Source of the DNA: Symploca sp. SIO2E9
GTDB taxonomy: Bacteria; Cyanobacteriota; Cyanobacteriia; Cyanobacteriales; Coleofasciculaceae
DNA: 51,652 nucleotides
Direction of reading: 5' to 3'
NCBI GenBank assembly: GCA_010692645.1
Contig: JAAHGS010000033.1
Location: 1 to 51,652 of the forward strand
A model generated the notes under the pieces. The model had not been told where the DNA came from and searched no databases. It was given only the letters and a program-made list of their open reading frames with translations. The position numbers and the translations under genes are program-made. Shown here piece after piece: positions 1 through 9,467 of the stretch (position 1 is its first letter; each line of letters opens with the position of its first letter).

Positions 1-295
1 GGCTTCGCTTTCAAACTATTTGTTTTTCTAGGTTCGGGGCGCTGGCGGTTGGCGTTGCTTTCCTTCAGCGCTTTTCTAATGTATCCCGATTTTTTGAGAG
101 TGTCAACCCCTTTTTCCATTTTTTTTTCAAGTGACTGCAATTACCTATCTGAAAGTGTTCTGAGCCAATGTTTGCTAATCATTACAGTATGCTCTGAGTA
201 CTCGACTACTAGCTCCTGGCTACTGAATCGCTACAAACAAAGCGAAGTTACAATCTGTCGAGAGTACATCTACTGAAAAAATTGAAACTACTGTT
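1..295. other. Leader region upstream of nadC
   Basis: No credible gene is visible here. A 75-codon open frame at 49-276 has no ribosome-binding site, low-complexity composition and no recognisable motif, so it was not called. The segment must hold the nadC promoter, but no confident -35/-10 pair was identified. Confidence 0.4.
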
Positions 296-1198
296 GTGAA
301 TCAAAGTTATGTATTACCACCTTGGGTGGTTTTAGATCCGCTCCTGCATAGTTGGTTGTTAGAAGATATAGGTCGAGGAGACCACACGACTCAGAGCTTG
401 CTGACAGGAAAGATAGAATTTGGTCAAGCTAATTGGATAGCCAAGCAAAAGGGAGTAATTGCTGGATTGCCGATAGCGGCACGCGTCTTCTGCTTATTGA
501 ATGAGGGAGCTAGTTTTACTCCCATCCTTGGTGAAGGTGAAACTTGTGATCAAGGGCAATTGGTTGCTCGCATTTATGGACCTCTAGATACTCTATTAAT
601 GGGAGAGCGAGTTGCCTTAAATCTATCTATGCGCCTCAGTGGCATAGCCACACTCACTGCTCAGTATGTTGAAAACATCGCAGATTTGCCAGCGCGATTG
701 GTAGACACTCGCAAAACTACTCCTGGTTTGAGACTTTTGGAGAAGTATGCATCGCACTTAGGAGGAGCAATAAATCACCGCCTGGGATTAGATGATGCTG
801 TGATGATTAAGGATAATCACATTGCTGCTGCTGGCGGTATTGCCGAGGCAATCAATCAGATTAGGGACAAGATTCCCTACCCGTTGAGCATAGAAGTTGA
901 AACCACTACTCTGGCAGAAGTAGAAGCCGCCCTTAACGAAAATGCCGACATTATTATGCTAGATAATATGTCTCTTGAGTTAATGCGCCAAGCTGTGCAG
1001 CTAATTCGCTCACATCAAAATCAAACCAAAATCGAGGCATCGGGCAACATTACCTTAAAAACTATTCGTGCTGTGGCAGAGACAGGCGTTGACTTTATCT
1101 CTAGTAGCGGTCCAATAACTCGCTCAAGCTGGTTAGATTTGAGTATGAACTTAGAAAAAAGTACCTCAGACTCAATCAAAAAAAAACCTCCAGACTAG
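296..1198 (+). CDS. nadC: Nicotinate-nucleotide pyrophosphorylase (quinolinate phosphoribosyltransferase)
   Basis: NadC condenses quinolinate with PRPP to give nicotinate mononucleotide, CO2 and pyrophosphate in de novo NAD synthesis; it is cytoplasmic. The 300-aa product has the family hallmarks in order: an N-terminal EDIGRGDHTT segment, the substrate-binding DTRKTTPGLR motif near residue 140, the HRLGLDDAVMIKDNHI block near 160-175, and a C-terminal barrel with the IEASGNI and DFISSSGPIT strands. The start is GTG at 296. Length is slightly above the usual 280-290 because of a short polar Lys-rich tail. argS follows after 45 bp on the same strand, so co-transcription is likely although the pathways are unrelated. 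Confidence 0.95.
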   Translation: MNQSYVLPPWVVLDPLLHSWLLEDIGRGDHTTQSLLTGKIEFGQANWIAKQKGVIAGLPIAARVFCLLNEGASFTPILGEGETCDQGQLVARIYGPLDTLLMGERVALNLSMRLSGIATLTAQYVENIADLPARLVDTRKTTPGLRLLEKYASHLGGAINHRLGLDDAVMIKDNHIAAAGGIAEAINQIRDKIPYPLSIEVETTTLAEVEAALNENADIIMLDNMSLELMRQAVQLIRSHQNQTKIEASGNITLKTIRAVAETGVDFISSSGPITRSSWLDLSMNLEKSTSDSIKKKPPD

Positions 1199-1243
1199 AG
1201 ATTGTCACCAAAAACCAAAAATTATATTTTTCCGAGGTAATTT

Positions 1244-3019
1244 GTGAGTTCATCAAACAACTGCCGCCATCCTCTTGAACAGCTAAAATCAAAATTTACT
1301 CAAGCCCTAACCTCCGCCTTTGGTTCTGACTTAGCGGGGATCGACCCTATGGTGGTACCTGCAAGTAATCCAAAATTTGGTGATTACCAGTCAAATGTTG
1401 CCTTAGCTTTGAGCAAACAGTTGGGACAGCCACCAAGGGCGATTGCGCAAACACTATTGCAGCATCTTGATGTAGGCGGTATTTGTCAGGCACCGAGTAT
1501 TGCCGGTCCTGGGTTTATCAATTTGAGCTTGGAACCGACTTATCTGGAAACAAGGCTAAGGAATATTCTTACTAATCCGCGCCTAGGGGTAGAACCAGTA
1601 AAAATAGCTAAGCGTGTAATCGTAGATTTTTCCTCACCCAATATTGCCAAAGAGATGCACGTAGGACACCTGCGTTCGACTATTATTGGGGATTCTATTG
1701 CCCGTATCTTAGAATTTTGTGGTCACGATGTCATCAGGCTAAATCACGTAGGTGATTGGGGTACTCAGTTCGGAATGTTAATTGCCTATTTGAGGGAAGC
1801 TTACCCAGAAGCATTAACCAAATCCGATGCCTTAGATTTGGGAGACTTAGTAGCTTTCTATCGGCAAGCTAAGCAGCGATTTGATGCCAATGACCAGTTT
1901 CAAGCAATCGCTAGGCAAGAAGTCGTCAAACTGCAAGCTGGAGATATAGAAAGCCGTAAAGCTTGGCAGTTGTTGTGTGAGCAATCGCGAAGGGAATTTC
2001 AGGTTATCTATGATTTACTCGATATTGAACTTACAGAACGGGGCGAATCTTTCTATAATCCTTTACTACCAGATGTAGTAGCAGATTTAAAACACTCAGG
2101 TTTATTAGAAGAAAGTGCTGGTGCTAGCTGCGTCTTCCTAGAAGGATTTACTAACAAGGAGGGTAATCCTCTACCTTTGATTGTGCAGAAGTCTGATGGG
2201 GGCTACAATTATGCTACAACTGACTTGGCAGCGCTGCGTTACCGGATTGAGCAGGACGGGGCTCAAAGGATTATTTACGTTACAGATACTGGACAAGCAA
2301 ATCACTTTGCTCAAGTATTTCAAGTAGCACGTAGGGCTGGTTGGCTCCTGGAGAATCTTGAGGTGGTACATATACCCTTTGGTTTAGTACAGGGTGAAGA
2401 TGGTAAGAAATTGAAAACTCGCTCTGGAGAAACTGTGCGCTTGCGTGATCTATTGGATGAAGCGATCGCACGTGCCTATAATGATCTTGAAACCAGGCTC
2501 AAGGAAGAGGAGCGTGGCGAAACAGAGCAATTCAAAGCTCATGTTGCTAAAGTAGTTGGCATTAGTGCAGTTAAATATGCTGATTTGAGTCAAAATCGCA
2601 GCAGCAATTACATCTTTAGTTTTGATAGAATGCTGGCACTTCAGGGAAATACCGCCCCTTACATGCTCTATGCCTATGTCAGAGTGCAAGGCATTAGTCG
2701 CAAGGGTAACATTGACTTGGGTCAGTTGGGAGCAGATACCCCAATTTTGCTGCAAGAATACACAGAATTAGTGCTAGGCAAGCATTTACTACAACTGAGT
2801 GAAGTTCTAACTGAAGTGGAGCAAGATTTGCTGCCGAATCGACTCTGTCAGTATTTGTTTGAACTGAGTCAAAAATTCAATCAATTCTATGATCAATGTC
2901 CGGTTCTACAGGCGGAGGAACCCCAGCGAAGATCACGGTTGGCACTGTGCGACTTGGCAGCCAGAACTCTGAAACTAGGATTATCTCTGTTAGGAATTAC
3001 GGTGCTAGAGAGAATGTAA
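1244..3019 (+). CDS. argS: Arginyl-tRNA synthetase
   Basis: This class I aminoacyl-tRNA synthetase charges tRNA-Arg with arginine. The 591-aa protein has the N-terminal Add1-type domain (about 1-110), the HIGH-equivalent HVGH in [11 protein letters not shown] near residue 137, a Rossmann core and a C-terminal DALR-type anticodon-binding domain ending in [14 protein letters not shown]. As is typical of ArgS, a canonical KMSKS is absent and replaced by [10 protein letters not shown] near residue 390. The start is GTG at 1244, preceded by GAGG at 1234-1237. The gene converges on hisA; only 46 bp containing a perfect hairpin separate the two stop codons. Confidence 0.96.
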   Translation: MSSSNNCRHPLEQLKSKFTQALTSAFGSDLAGIDPMVVPASNPKFGDYQSNVALALSKQLGQPPRAIAQTLLQHLDVGGICQAPSIAGPGFINLSLEPTYLETRLRNILTNPRLGVEPVKIAKRVIVDFSSPNIAKEMHVGHLRSTIIGDSIARILEFCGHDVIRLNHVGDWGTQFGMLIAYLREAYPEALTKSDALDLGDLVAFYRQAKQRFDANDQFQAIARQEVVKLQAGDIESRKAWQLLCEQSRREFQVIYDLLDIELTERGESFYNPLLPDVVADLKHSGLLEESAGASCVFLEGFTNKEGNPLPLIVQKSDGGYNYATTDLAALRYRIEQDGAQRIIYVTDTGQANHFAQVFQVARRAGWLLENLEVVHIPFGLVQGEDGKKLKTRSGETVRLRDLLDEAIARAYNDLETRLKEEERGETEQFKAHVAKVVGISAVKYADLSQNRSSNYIFSFDRMLALQGNTAPYMLYAYVRVQGISRKGNIDLGQLGADTPILLQEYTELVLGKHLLQLSEVLTEVEQDLLPNRLCQYLFELSQKFNQFYDQCPVLQAEEPQRRSRLALCDLAARTLKLGLSLLGITVLERM

Positions 3020-3031
3020 AAGAAGATGAGG

Positions 3032-3058
3032 TAGAAACGTCCCGTCGGGACGTTTCTA
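3032..3058. terminator. Perfect 12-bp hairpin between convergent argS and hisA
   Basis: TAGAAACGTCCC at 3032-3043 pairs perfectly with GGGACGTTTCTA at 3047-3058 around a three-base loop. It lies just past the argS stop and 8 bp before the hisA stop on the other strand. There is no long T-tract on either side. A bidirectional terminator or RNA-stabilising hairpin is the likely role (inference). Confidence 0.65.
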
Positions 3059-3065
3059 TACTCAA

Positions 3066-3839
3066 TCAAGCAAATGTTGAAAAACCATTATTAGGAAGAA
3101 CATCTTGCCAACGCCCAGAACCAACTGCTTGGATAGCTTCAACCAGAGAAATCTGACCATCATAGAGGGCACGACCGACAATCGCACCACTGACGCCAAG
3201 GGGTTCCAGGGCAAGTAAACTCAACAAGTCAGTGATAGAGCTAACACCGCCAGAGGCAATCACTGGGATTGAAACACTACTAACAAGTTCTCTGAGAGTT
3301 TCTAGATTGGGACCAGTAAGGGTGCCATCGCGGTGAATATCAGTGTAAATGATGGCAGCAACACCCATCTGGAGTACTTGTTGAGCGAATTCAATTGCAG
3401 TAACCTCTGAGGTTTCTAACCAGCCATGAGTAGCCACCCATCCGCGACGAGCGTCGATACCGACAACAATTTTTGCCGGGAATTGGGCGCATAAATCCCT
3501 GACTAATTCGGGTTCTTCAACAGCAACAGTACCCAAAATGACTTGCTCAACACCGAGATCTAATAATTGGGAGACACTGGTGCGGTTTCGCAACCCTCCC
3601 CCTACTTGAACTGGTACCGATACTGCCCGCACAATTGTTTCAATTGCCTTGGTATTTACAGGTTTACCTACTTTGGCACCATCTAAGTCAACAACATGCA
3701 GTCGCGAGGCTCCCTGATCAACCCAACTTCTAGCAACTTCAGTTGGGTTTTCGTTAAAGACTCGTGAGCGTGCATAATCTCCCTGATAAAGACGCACACA
3801 TCGACCTTCGAGTAAATCAATTGCTGGGATAACTTCCAT
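3066..3839 (-). CDS. hisA: Phosphoribosylformimino-5-aminoimidazole carboxamide ribotide isomerase
   Basis: HisA performs the Amadori isomerisation of ProFAR to PRFAR, the fourth step of histidine synthesis. The 257-aa product is a (beta/alpha)8 barrel of normal length. The N-terminal [14 protein letters not shown] carries the general-base aspartate (Asp8), and [14 protein letters not shown] near residue 127 carries the second catalytic aspartate; VIASGGVSS and [11 protein letters not shown] are the phosphate-binding loops. The start is ATG at 3839. The transglutaminase-fusion gene lies 60 bp upstream on the same strand, so hisA may be read from that transcript. No other his gene is in the window, as expected for scattered cyanobacterial his genes. 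Confidence 0.95.
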   Translation of the reverse strand: MEVIPAIDLLEGRCVRLYQGDYARSRVFNENPTEVARSWVDQGASRLHVVDLDGAKVGKPVNTKAIETIVRAVSVPVQVGGGLRNRTSVSQLLDLGVEQVILGTVAVEEPELVRDLCAQFPAKIVVGIDARRGWVATHGWLETSEVTAIEFAQQVLQMGVAAIIYTDIHRDGTLTGPNLETLRELVSSVSIPVIASGGVSSITDLLSLLALEPLGVSGAIVGRALYDGQISLVEAIQAVGSGRWQDVLPNNGFSTFA

Positions 3840-3899
3840 GAATTGTCAATATGTTAGCGATTAATCCTTTAAACCTAAAGTAGCGCGGGGAAGTTGATT

Positions 3900-5636
3900 T
3901 CATACTTCATACAACTCTTGCAAAATCTTGAATCTCACATGATTAATTGCTAATTCGCCAATAGAAATCTGCTCCTTATTGACAGGAACGCCCTGGCTCT
4001 TTAAGACTTCAAAGGGAATGCCCTTACCAATTTCTACGTGATACCAGGCAAGACCCATAAAAAAACGGGTAGGGTAAGGACCACCTTCTACAGTATCATC
4101 AGGATTTGATTCCATCGGCAACCAGCCCTTACCTGGCACATAAAATTCCATCCAAACATGATTAAAATCAGGCTCGAGAGGAACACCAAGATAGTCAGGA
4201 TGGAGAGGACATTTGTAGCGACCAACAGTACGGCAGGCAATACCATTGAGGCGTCCGAGAGCTAGTAGTAATCCTAGGTACTCCCCGCAGGAGCCAACTC
4301 CCCGTTCTAAAACGATATCTGGGGTATCGATTTGGGGTTTGATGCCATAAGAGAGTTTATCGTAAACATAGTTGCGGATACTGTAAACTTTACGCAGAAA
4401 ATTGGTCTCACGACCAACTGCTTCTGTAGCAGCACGGCGAATTATCTCTGTCGTCATTGCCAAATCGTCATCATCAACCAAGTAGCGAGTTTGGAACCCT
4501 GGGGGCAACTCGGGCAATTTCTCAACATCTCGTGGTGTCAGGCGGTATTTGATACTCCATACTTCTAGCAGAGCCCTCCAGCCAAAGAGATGACGTTCAC
4601 CTGGCTTGAGGACGTCGAATTTAAACACCGCTACCCGCTGGTCATCCTGAATTTCTTCGGTAAAAGGCAGGCCAACTGGTTCAATCTTTCTGACCTTTTG
4701 CCGATCAGTTTCTGTAGGCAAGGCAATGCACCATTCCACTTGCTTTAATTCAACATCTTCGAGGGGGGATAGTTCCTCGACATAAGACATTTCAATCAGA
4801 TATCCGTTGGAGAGAGCATAGTTACCCTCCCGATTGTAACTAAATGTTAGGGGGTGAATGAAAGTGCGATCGCGATACTGTAATTCGTGATTAGGTTCAG
4901 CGTTGGGGTTATCCCTGATGTAGGGTTCCTCCTGAGCATAGGCAACGTAGAGAATATCCTTACCAGTTTGAGGTTCAGTGTGAAATGCTAAGCCAGTAGG
5001 TTGCTCAAAAGGTGTCAGAACACTAAATTGAATTTCACCAGTTCCTCGATCAAGGCAGTAAACTGTCTGTTCATCAGTATCACAAATCCAAAGCTCCTCA
5101 TTCTGCACGGTAATTTCCTCTATGCCGACGCCTGGGGCATAAAAGCGAGTAATCTCGCGAGCATTTTCCCGGCTGTAGACGAAAATACACCCAGCTCTCT
5201 GACAGGTTACATAGACAGTTGACTCCTTGAGAGCAATGCCGTTAGCTGTATAAGGCAAGGTAACAAAGTGTTCAAGAGTGAAATCGCTATTGATGTGGCA
5301 ACAGTAAACTGCATTCTTCCAGGTCAACCAAAGAGTATCTCCAGAAAGTGCTAAACCCGTGGCACCAACTAAATCTGACTCGCGAGACGGATTCAAAATC
5401 GTCGTGTTATCGCTGAGGGGATCAATTTGCAGCAAACAGCCAGTGGTAACATCAATAGCAATAATTTTATCTCCCCAAAATGCTATGCCTTGCAGGGAAT
5501 AGGAGCCAATTGGTCTAATTGTGCGCAACCAGTGATTTTGTGGTAGCAGGCCAGAGAAAGCTGAATCAGGAATCATGCTTAACCTAGATGAAGATGTATA
5601 TTTAAGATTCGAAACTAAGGGTGCCGATGCCTCCAT
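3900..5636 (-). CDS. N-terminal beta-propeller-like / C-terminal transglutaminase-like protein
   Basis: The 578-aa product has two parts. Residues about 25-290 look like a propeller sensor: repeated strands such as GIAFWGDKIIAID, GLALSGDTLWLTW and ELWICDTDEQTVYCLD resemble SMP-30/NHL-type blades. Residues about 385-530 are a transglutaminase-like cysteine-protease fold with Cys450 (GVGSCGEY), His493 (NHVWMEF) and an Asp at 513-514 (SNPDD), so the triad appears intact. No signal peptide is seen, suggesting a cytoplasmic protein. Known transglutaminase-like domains in bacteria hydrolyse or ligate amides; the substrate here is unknown. ATG at 5636 is used; ATG at residue 21 is an alternative. 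The gene is divergent from the first DUF928 gene. Confidence 0.75.
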   Translation of the reverse strand: MEASAPLVSNLKYTSSSRLSMIPDSAFSGLLPQNHWLRTIRPIGSYSLQGIAFWGDKIIAIDVTTGCLLQIDPLSDNTTILNPSRESDLVGATGLALSGDTLWLTWKNAVYCCHINSDFTLEHFVTLPYTANGIALKESTVYVTCQRAGCIFVYSRENAREITRFYAPGVGIEEITVQNEELWICDTDEQTVYCLDRGTGEIQFSVLTPFEQPTGLAFHTEPQTGKDILYVAYAQEEPYIRDNPNAEPNHELQYRDRTFIHPLTFSYNREGNYALSNGYLIEMSYVEELSPLEDVELKQVEWCIALPTETDRQKVRKIEPVGLPFTEEIQDDQRVAVFKFDVLKPGERHLFGWRALLEVWSIKYRLTPRDVEKLPELPPGFQTRYLVDDDDLAMTTEIIRRAATEAVGRETNFLRKVYSIRNYVYDKLSYGIKPQIDTPDIVLERGVGSCGEYLGLLLALGRLNGIACRTVGRYKCPLHPDYLGVPLEPDFNHVWMEFYVPGKGWLPMESNPDDTVEGGPYPTRFFMGLAWYHVEIGKGIPFEVLKSQGVPVNKEQISIGELAINHVRFKILQELYEV

Positions 5637-5787
5637 CGCTTCAAGTTATTAAATCCTGAAACTCAGGCAAGTGCTATCTTTAGAACCTGATTATCATAGA
5701 CTTAAGGGGAGTTTGTTGGAACCTAGGCTGCAGTACTGCCATCTTTTTTCATAGATAGACACTGTTTTACCAAGAAAAACTTTGATC

Positions 5788-6600
5788 ATGGCTTGGTTCA
5801 CTCGTTCATCACGTTTAACAATAAAAGCTTTGGCTCTGACACTTGCTCTTGCAGTTAGTGTTTCTGCACAGACACCAGCAAAGTTGGGGTCTTCCTCACT
5901 TAGCAGCAGGATACCGAAGCAATGGGAGTTCAATCCTAAAAATATCTCTTTTCAAGGAAATGGTCCTCGCCGTGTTCAAGCAGGAGCGACAAGGAGTAGT
6001 TCCTGTTTTACTAGTGATCGACCCCTGATGGCTATAGTTCCGGCTTCGGGAGTAGGAACTACATTAGCAGCATATCCGACTGTATTTTGGTATCAGCCTA
6101 AGACCTCAGCATCGACTGCAGAGTTTGTGTTGCTTAATGCCAATCAAGAGGAAGTTTACTCAGCCAAGTATTCCTTGCCCAAATCTGCTGAGGACACCTC
6201 AAGTGGTTACGGTATTATGAGCCTAACTCTCCCGGCCTTGGCAAACTTTTTACCTCTGAAGATTGACCAAGAATACCAGTGGCGGTTATCTTTAGTGTGC
6301 GATCCAATGGATCGCTCAGCAGATCTCATCGTTGGGGGCAAGATTAAGAGAGTTGCAGCTGAATCAAATCTTGAACTTCGTCTCCAGGAGGCGACTGCTC
6401 AAGACCGCTTAAGTTTGTATGCCGATGAGCGACTCTGGTATGAAATCGTAAGTACTTTAGTCGAACTCAGACGCACTCACCCTCAAGATGCTAGCCTAGC
6501 GAGCGCTTGGGATAAACTACTCGAATCAGTGAATCTACGTACAACTTCTGTAGAACCATGGTTTCCGATGCCGGCAACTATAACAACTAGTAAGCAATAA
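5788..6600 (+). CDS. DUF928 family secreted protein (copy 1)
   Basis: This is a cyanobacterial protein of unknown function. An in-frame TTG exists at 5782, but the ATG at 5788 is the better start. The N-terminus is a classical signal peptide: basic SSRLTIKA, a hydrophobic LALTLALAVSV core, and a likely cut after VSAQ. The mature part has the family features: a basic GPRRVQAGATR segment, a Cys-containing SSCFTSDRPL motif, TVFWYQPKT strand, and SLVCDPMDRSADLIV with a second Cys that could form a disulphide. A helical tail (about 205-255) with LYADERLWYEIVSTLVELR follows. The paralogue at 6837 shares the same order of motifs. Confidence 0.8.
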   Translation: MAWFTRSSRLTIKALALTLALAVSVSAQTPAKLGSSSLSSRIPKQWEFNPKNISFQGNGPRRVQAGATRSSSCFTSDRPLMAIVPASGVGTTLAAYPTVFWYQPKTSASTAEFVLLNANQEEVYSAKYSLPKSAEDTSSGYGIMSLTLPALANFLPLKIDQEYQWRLSLVCDPMDRSADLIVGGKIKRVAAESNLELRLQEATAQDRLSLYADERLWYEIVSTLVELRRTHPQDASLASAWDKLLESVNLRTTSVEPWFPMPATITTSKQ

Positions 6601-6607
6601 ATGCCCT

Positions 6608-6671
6608 GGCACCAAAACAATTCCTTAGTTACCAATTGTGTTCAAAACTTCGGTGAAACTGTTTTGGTGTC
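6608..6671 (+). terminator. Long-loop inverted repeat after DUF928 copy 1
   Basis: CACCAAAACA at 6610-6619 is complementary to TGTTTTGGTG at 6660-6669 (10 bp, extendable with a G-T pair and a G-C pair) around about 40 bases, followed by a T-rich stretch. It could be a weak terminator between the two DUF928 genes; the large loop makes this uncertain. Confidence 0.3.
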
Positions 6672-6836
6672 AATTCTTTGCTTTTATGTTGAACTTCGGA
6701 AGCAATTGCCAACTCTATCAACTAAAAGTAAGCAACTACCCAGAACCCCTTGATGGGATCAGGCAAAACCAAATTTCTACAGAACTGTCTTAACTAGGGT
6801 GCCAACCAAATTAGCAACCAATAACTAATTGATGTT

Positions 6837-7682
6837 ATGGCACAGCAAAGGTTTCATCTTTTTAAATCTTTTAGAACACTATCTCTGAAACTGACTCTGC
6901 TCACAGTTGTCTGCACTCTAGCACAGATACCGCAAGTCCTTACTGCTCAAGGGATACCAACTCTCTGGGAAGCCAAGGAGTACTTGCCACCAAGTGGTAT
7001 TGGTGCGCCTGATCATAGAACAGGTGCAGGAACGCGTACTCCTCGTCAAAGTTGCCGAGTTACTGGTAAACCCCTAACTGCTCTCCTCCCCAGCAATAAC
7101 TTTGGTGTAACCGAAAACACACATCCCCAATTTTTTGTCTATGTGCCTGCCGTATCCTTGGAGAATGAGTCAATACCAGTAGAGTTTTTGCTTGAGAGTC
7201 AAGACGGTGAGGATATTTATCAAACCAGGTTTAATAGTAATGGAACAGCTGGTATTTTGGCGATTAGTCTACCTAATCATGAAGGCGTATCCCCTTTGAA
7301 GGTAAATAGCAATTATAAGTGGTCTTTCTCTGTTATCTGTGACCCAGACGAGCGTTCTATGGATATTGCTGTAGAAGGGTGGGTTAGACGGGTAAAATTA
7401 AATTCTATGCTCAACCATCAGCTGAGACAATTATCACTATCAAAACGAGTTGAACTGTATGCGGAGGCAGAAATTTGGCACGACGCCTTGGCAAGCCTAG
7501 CACAGCTACGTCTTGAAAATCCAGATAATTTAGAGGTAGCAGCTGAATGGAGCAAGCTTTTGAGCGCTGTAGGTCTTGAAGAGTTTTCTCAAGAGTCAAT
7601 AATTCGAGTTTCCCCAAAATCTACACTAGAATTAACCTCATCTTCACAGAGAGATAATGAATCTAATGATGCCACCGACTAG
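6837..7682 (+). CDS. DUF928 family secreted protein (copy 2)
   Basis: The 281-aa paralogue of the gene at 5788 lies 236 bp downstream on the same strand. It has an N-terminal hydrophobic export signal (LTLLTVVCTLAQIP, likely cut after LTAQ) and the same motif order: GAGTRTPRQSCRVTGKPL, a PQFFVYVPAV strand, FSVICDPDERSMDIAV and a helical tail with ELYAEAEIWHDALASLAQLR. Sequence identity between the copies is moderate, so this is an old tandem duplication. The C-terminus carries a polar Ser/Asn/Asp-rich tail. Function is unknown; export to the periplasm or cell surface is inferred. Confidence 0.8.
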   Translation: MAQQRFHLFKSFRTLSLKLTLLTVVCTLAQIPQVLTAQGIPTLWEAKEYLPPSGIGAPDHRTGAGTRTPRQSCRVTGKPLTALLPSNNFGVTENTHPQFFVYVPAVSLENESIPVEFLLESQDGEDIYQTRFNSNGTAGILAISLPNHEGVSPLKVNSNYKWSFSVICDPDERSMDIAVEGWVRRVKLNSMLNHQLRQLSLSKRVELYAEAEIWHDALASLAQLRLENPDNLEVAAEWSKLLSAVGLEEFSQESIIRVSPKSTLELTSSSQRDNESNDATD

Positions 7683-7817
7683 CCCTGAGGCAAAGCTTCT
7701 GCAAAACTCTGCCCAAGAAGACCTACTACTAAAATTGGCCTGAAAGTCTGCACTGGCTATTTTCTTTTTTGTCGCTATAAAGGGAAAATAGAGGTGTTAG
7801 ATAAACATCCCTGTTAA

Positions 7818-8192
7818 ATGAATATTATTGAAATTCTCCAACAGGATTATGAAAACTTTCCTGCTGATCAAACTTACTCTATTTACGCCAAAAATGTTTT
7901 CTTTCAAGACCCATTAAATCAGTTTTGTGGTCTGGAAAGGTATAAGCAAATGATTGGCTTTATCAAGCGCTGGTTTGGTGATCCCAAGCTGAATCTCCAT
8001 GCTATTGAGAAATCAGGGAATACTATCCAAACTCGCTGGACTCTTAGCTGGACGACTCCTTTACCTTGGAAGCCTAGGATTGCCATTCCTGGTTGGAGTG
8101 AATTAAAACTGAATGCAGAGGGACTAATTGTTTGCCACATTGACCATTGGAGTATATCACGCTTAGATGTCATCAAGCAACACTTTTGGTAA
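7818..8192 (+). CDS. DUF2358 / NTF2-like domain protein
   Basis: The 124-aa protein fits DUF2358, a small NTF2-like (SnoaL-type) fold found in cyanobacteria and plastid-bearing plants. The start MNIIEILQQDYENFPADQTYSIY, the VFFQDPLNQF motif and the closing IDHWSISRLDVIKQHF are characteristic. NTF2-like folds usually form a ligand-binding cone; no catalytic residue can be assigned and the function is unknown. ATG at 7818. It is transcribed alone, 135 bp after DUF928 copy 2. Confidence 0.75.
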   Translation: MNIIEILQQDYENFPADQTYSIYAKNVFFQDPLNQFCGLERYKQMIGFIKRWFGDPKLNLHAIEKSGNTIQTRWTLSWTTPLPWKPRIAIPGWSELKLNAEGLIVCHIDHWSISRLDVIKQHFW

Positions 8193-8446
8193 TCAGCCTT
8201 AGTAGACTAATTCCAAAGCTTGTTTCTTTTAAGACTCCACCGTCTTAGAAGAACAAGGCTTTAAACCCCTTTTTTTGCTAAAATCCCGGTTGATAGCGAT
8301 TTTCAAATGGGTAGCTCAAAGCTTTGTTGCTTACATTCCTATCCGACTGGATAATTTTGTCCATCCAAAGGAAAAGCGCTGTGAAGTCTGGGGGCAATTC
8401 CTTAGAGGTAAGTTAAATGTGTAACAGTTTAGCCAATTGCTAGAGG

Positions 8447-8896
8447 CTATTGTTCCGGATTTTTCAAAACCAAAATCCCTTCTGAATTGACTTTGTAGGC
8501 TTCGCCTACGTAACCTGTCCGATTGTAGAGAATTTGATGTATATGCTGATCTAGTTCCACCTCATCACTGATTTGCGATCGATAGTAGTCTTTCATACGT
8601 TCTTCGATGCCCATCTGATCAAGGCGATCATGGAGTTTCTTGCCTTTTCCATTAAAATAGGCATTTCGCGCTGTTCTATCTTGCCAAAAATTGATCAAAA
8701 TAGGCACAGGAACACCGCCAATAGTTACATTTTGAGCAGCACTTAAGAACACTATTCCCCCAATACTGATGGGGAGAACCAAACTAAGGTAGATGAGCAT
8801 TACCACCTTCTGAGCCTTCCTCCTGCCAGAAGCGCGGTTTTTAAACTTCCCTGGTTCTCTTCTTCTTGAATAAGGAGCAGGTTTCATTGTCATCAC
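8447..8896 (-). CDS. Small cyanobacterial membrane protein of unknown function
   Basis: The 149-aa product begins with a strongly basic stretch (SRRREPGKFKNRASGRRK, residues 9-26) followed by one hydrophobic helix (about 31-54, VVMLIYLSLVLPISIGGIVF) and then a mostly hydrophilic domain with KDYYRSQISDEVELDQHIHQ near 102-121. Topology with a cytoplasmic basic N-terminus and the rest outside or in the thylakoid lumen is inferred from the positive-inside rule. I do not recognise the family. ATG at 8896. It is convergent with the DUF2358 gene and its 5' side faces the long ilvB leader. Confidence 0.65.
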   Translation of the reverse strand: MMTMKPAPYSRRREPGKFKNRASGRRKAQKVVMLIYLSLVLPISIGGIVFLSAAQNVTIGGVPVPILINFWQDRTARNAYFNGKGKKLHDRLDQMGIEERMKDYYRSQISDEVELDQHIHQILYNRTGYVGEAYKVNSEGILVLKNPEQ

Positions 8897-9467
8897 TGAC
8901 TCTCAGGGGTGACTCTACCTTAGCTTCTGCTCCAGTACTTTTGCCAGACTTTGGTCAGAATTAGTGTCAACGACAATAGTCCCAAATTATTGCTGTTCTC
9001 CTCTATCCGACAAGGCTTTCGGGACTTGTGAGTAACATCTACTACCATACACCCTGAGATTGAGTGGTATTATTATATGATGGGGTTTATACTGCTTATT
9101 TAGCTGCCGAATTTCAGAATAATTTTTCACTAAACCTCTACCCATAAATATACCATGCTGAAACTGACTCTGGCCAAGGTCGGTTTTATTGCTATTTGGC
9201 AGGTAGTGTTATGGATAAAAAAACTAAAAACTTTTTAATATAATTAGATCCATATAAAGAATGTAATTAAGATCACGAGTAGATTAAAATGCTGGTAAAA
9301 AGTTTTGTTGACATTAAACACCTCCTTGCAAAAAAAACAGCCTGCAATCAAACTTTGTTAAGCAAAGCTTAACAAAAAAAATCATTAATACAAAGTTTTG
9401 TTCAATCCCAATTAACATTGAATACAAAATTTAAAATGTAAACCTAATTATTATCTGAGGTTATCTA
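8897..9467. other. Long divergent AT-rich intergenic region upstream of ilvB
   Basis: This 571-bp region separates two divergent genes and becomes very AT-rich toward ilvB. It holds a perfect inverted repeat at 9354-9376 and a direct repeat AAAGTTTTGTT at 9299-9309 and 9392-9402. No ORF with coding character was seen. The length suggests more than a simple promoter, such as a regulated leader. Confidence 0.5.
9354..9376. promoter_or_regulatory. Perfect inverted repeat upstream of ilvB, candidate operator
   Basis: TTTGTTAAGC at 9354-9363 and GCTTAACAAA at 9367-9376 are exact reverse complements around AAA, 92 bp upstream of the ilvB start. It is followed by A residues on the + strand, not T, so it is not an intrinsic terminator for + transcription. 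A dimeric repressor or activator site is the simplest reading (inference). Confidence 0.45.

Noticed and set aside
49-276. 75-codon open frame upstream of nadC
   Set aside because: No ribosome-binding site, no motif, phenylalanine- and serine-rich low-complexity content; it lies in the leader of nadC.
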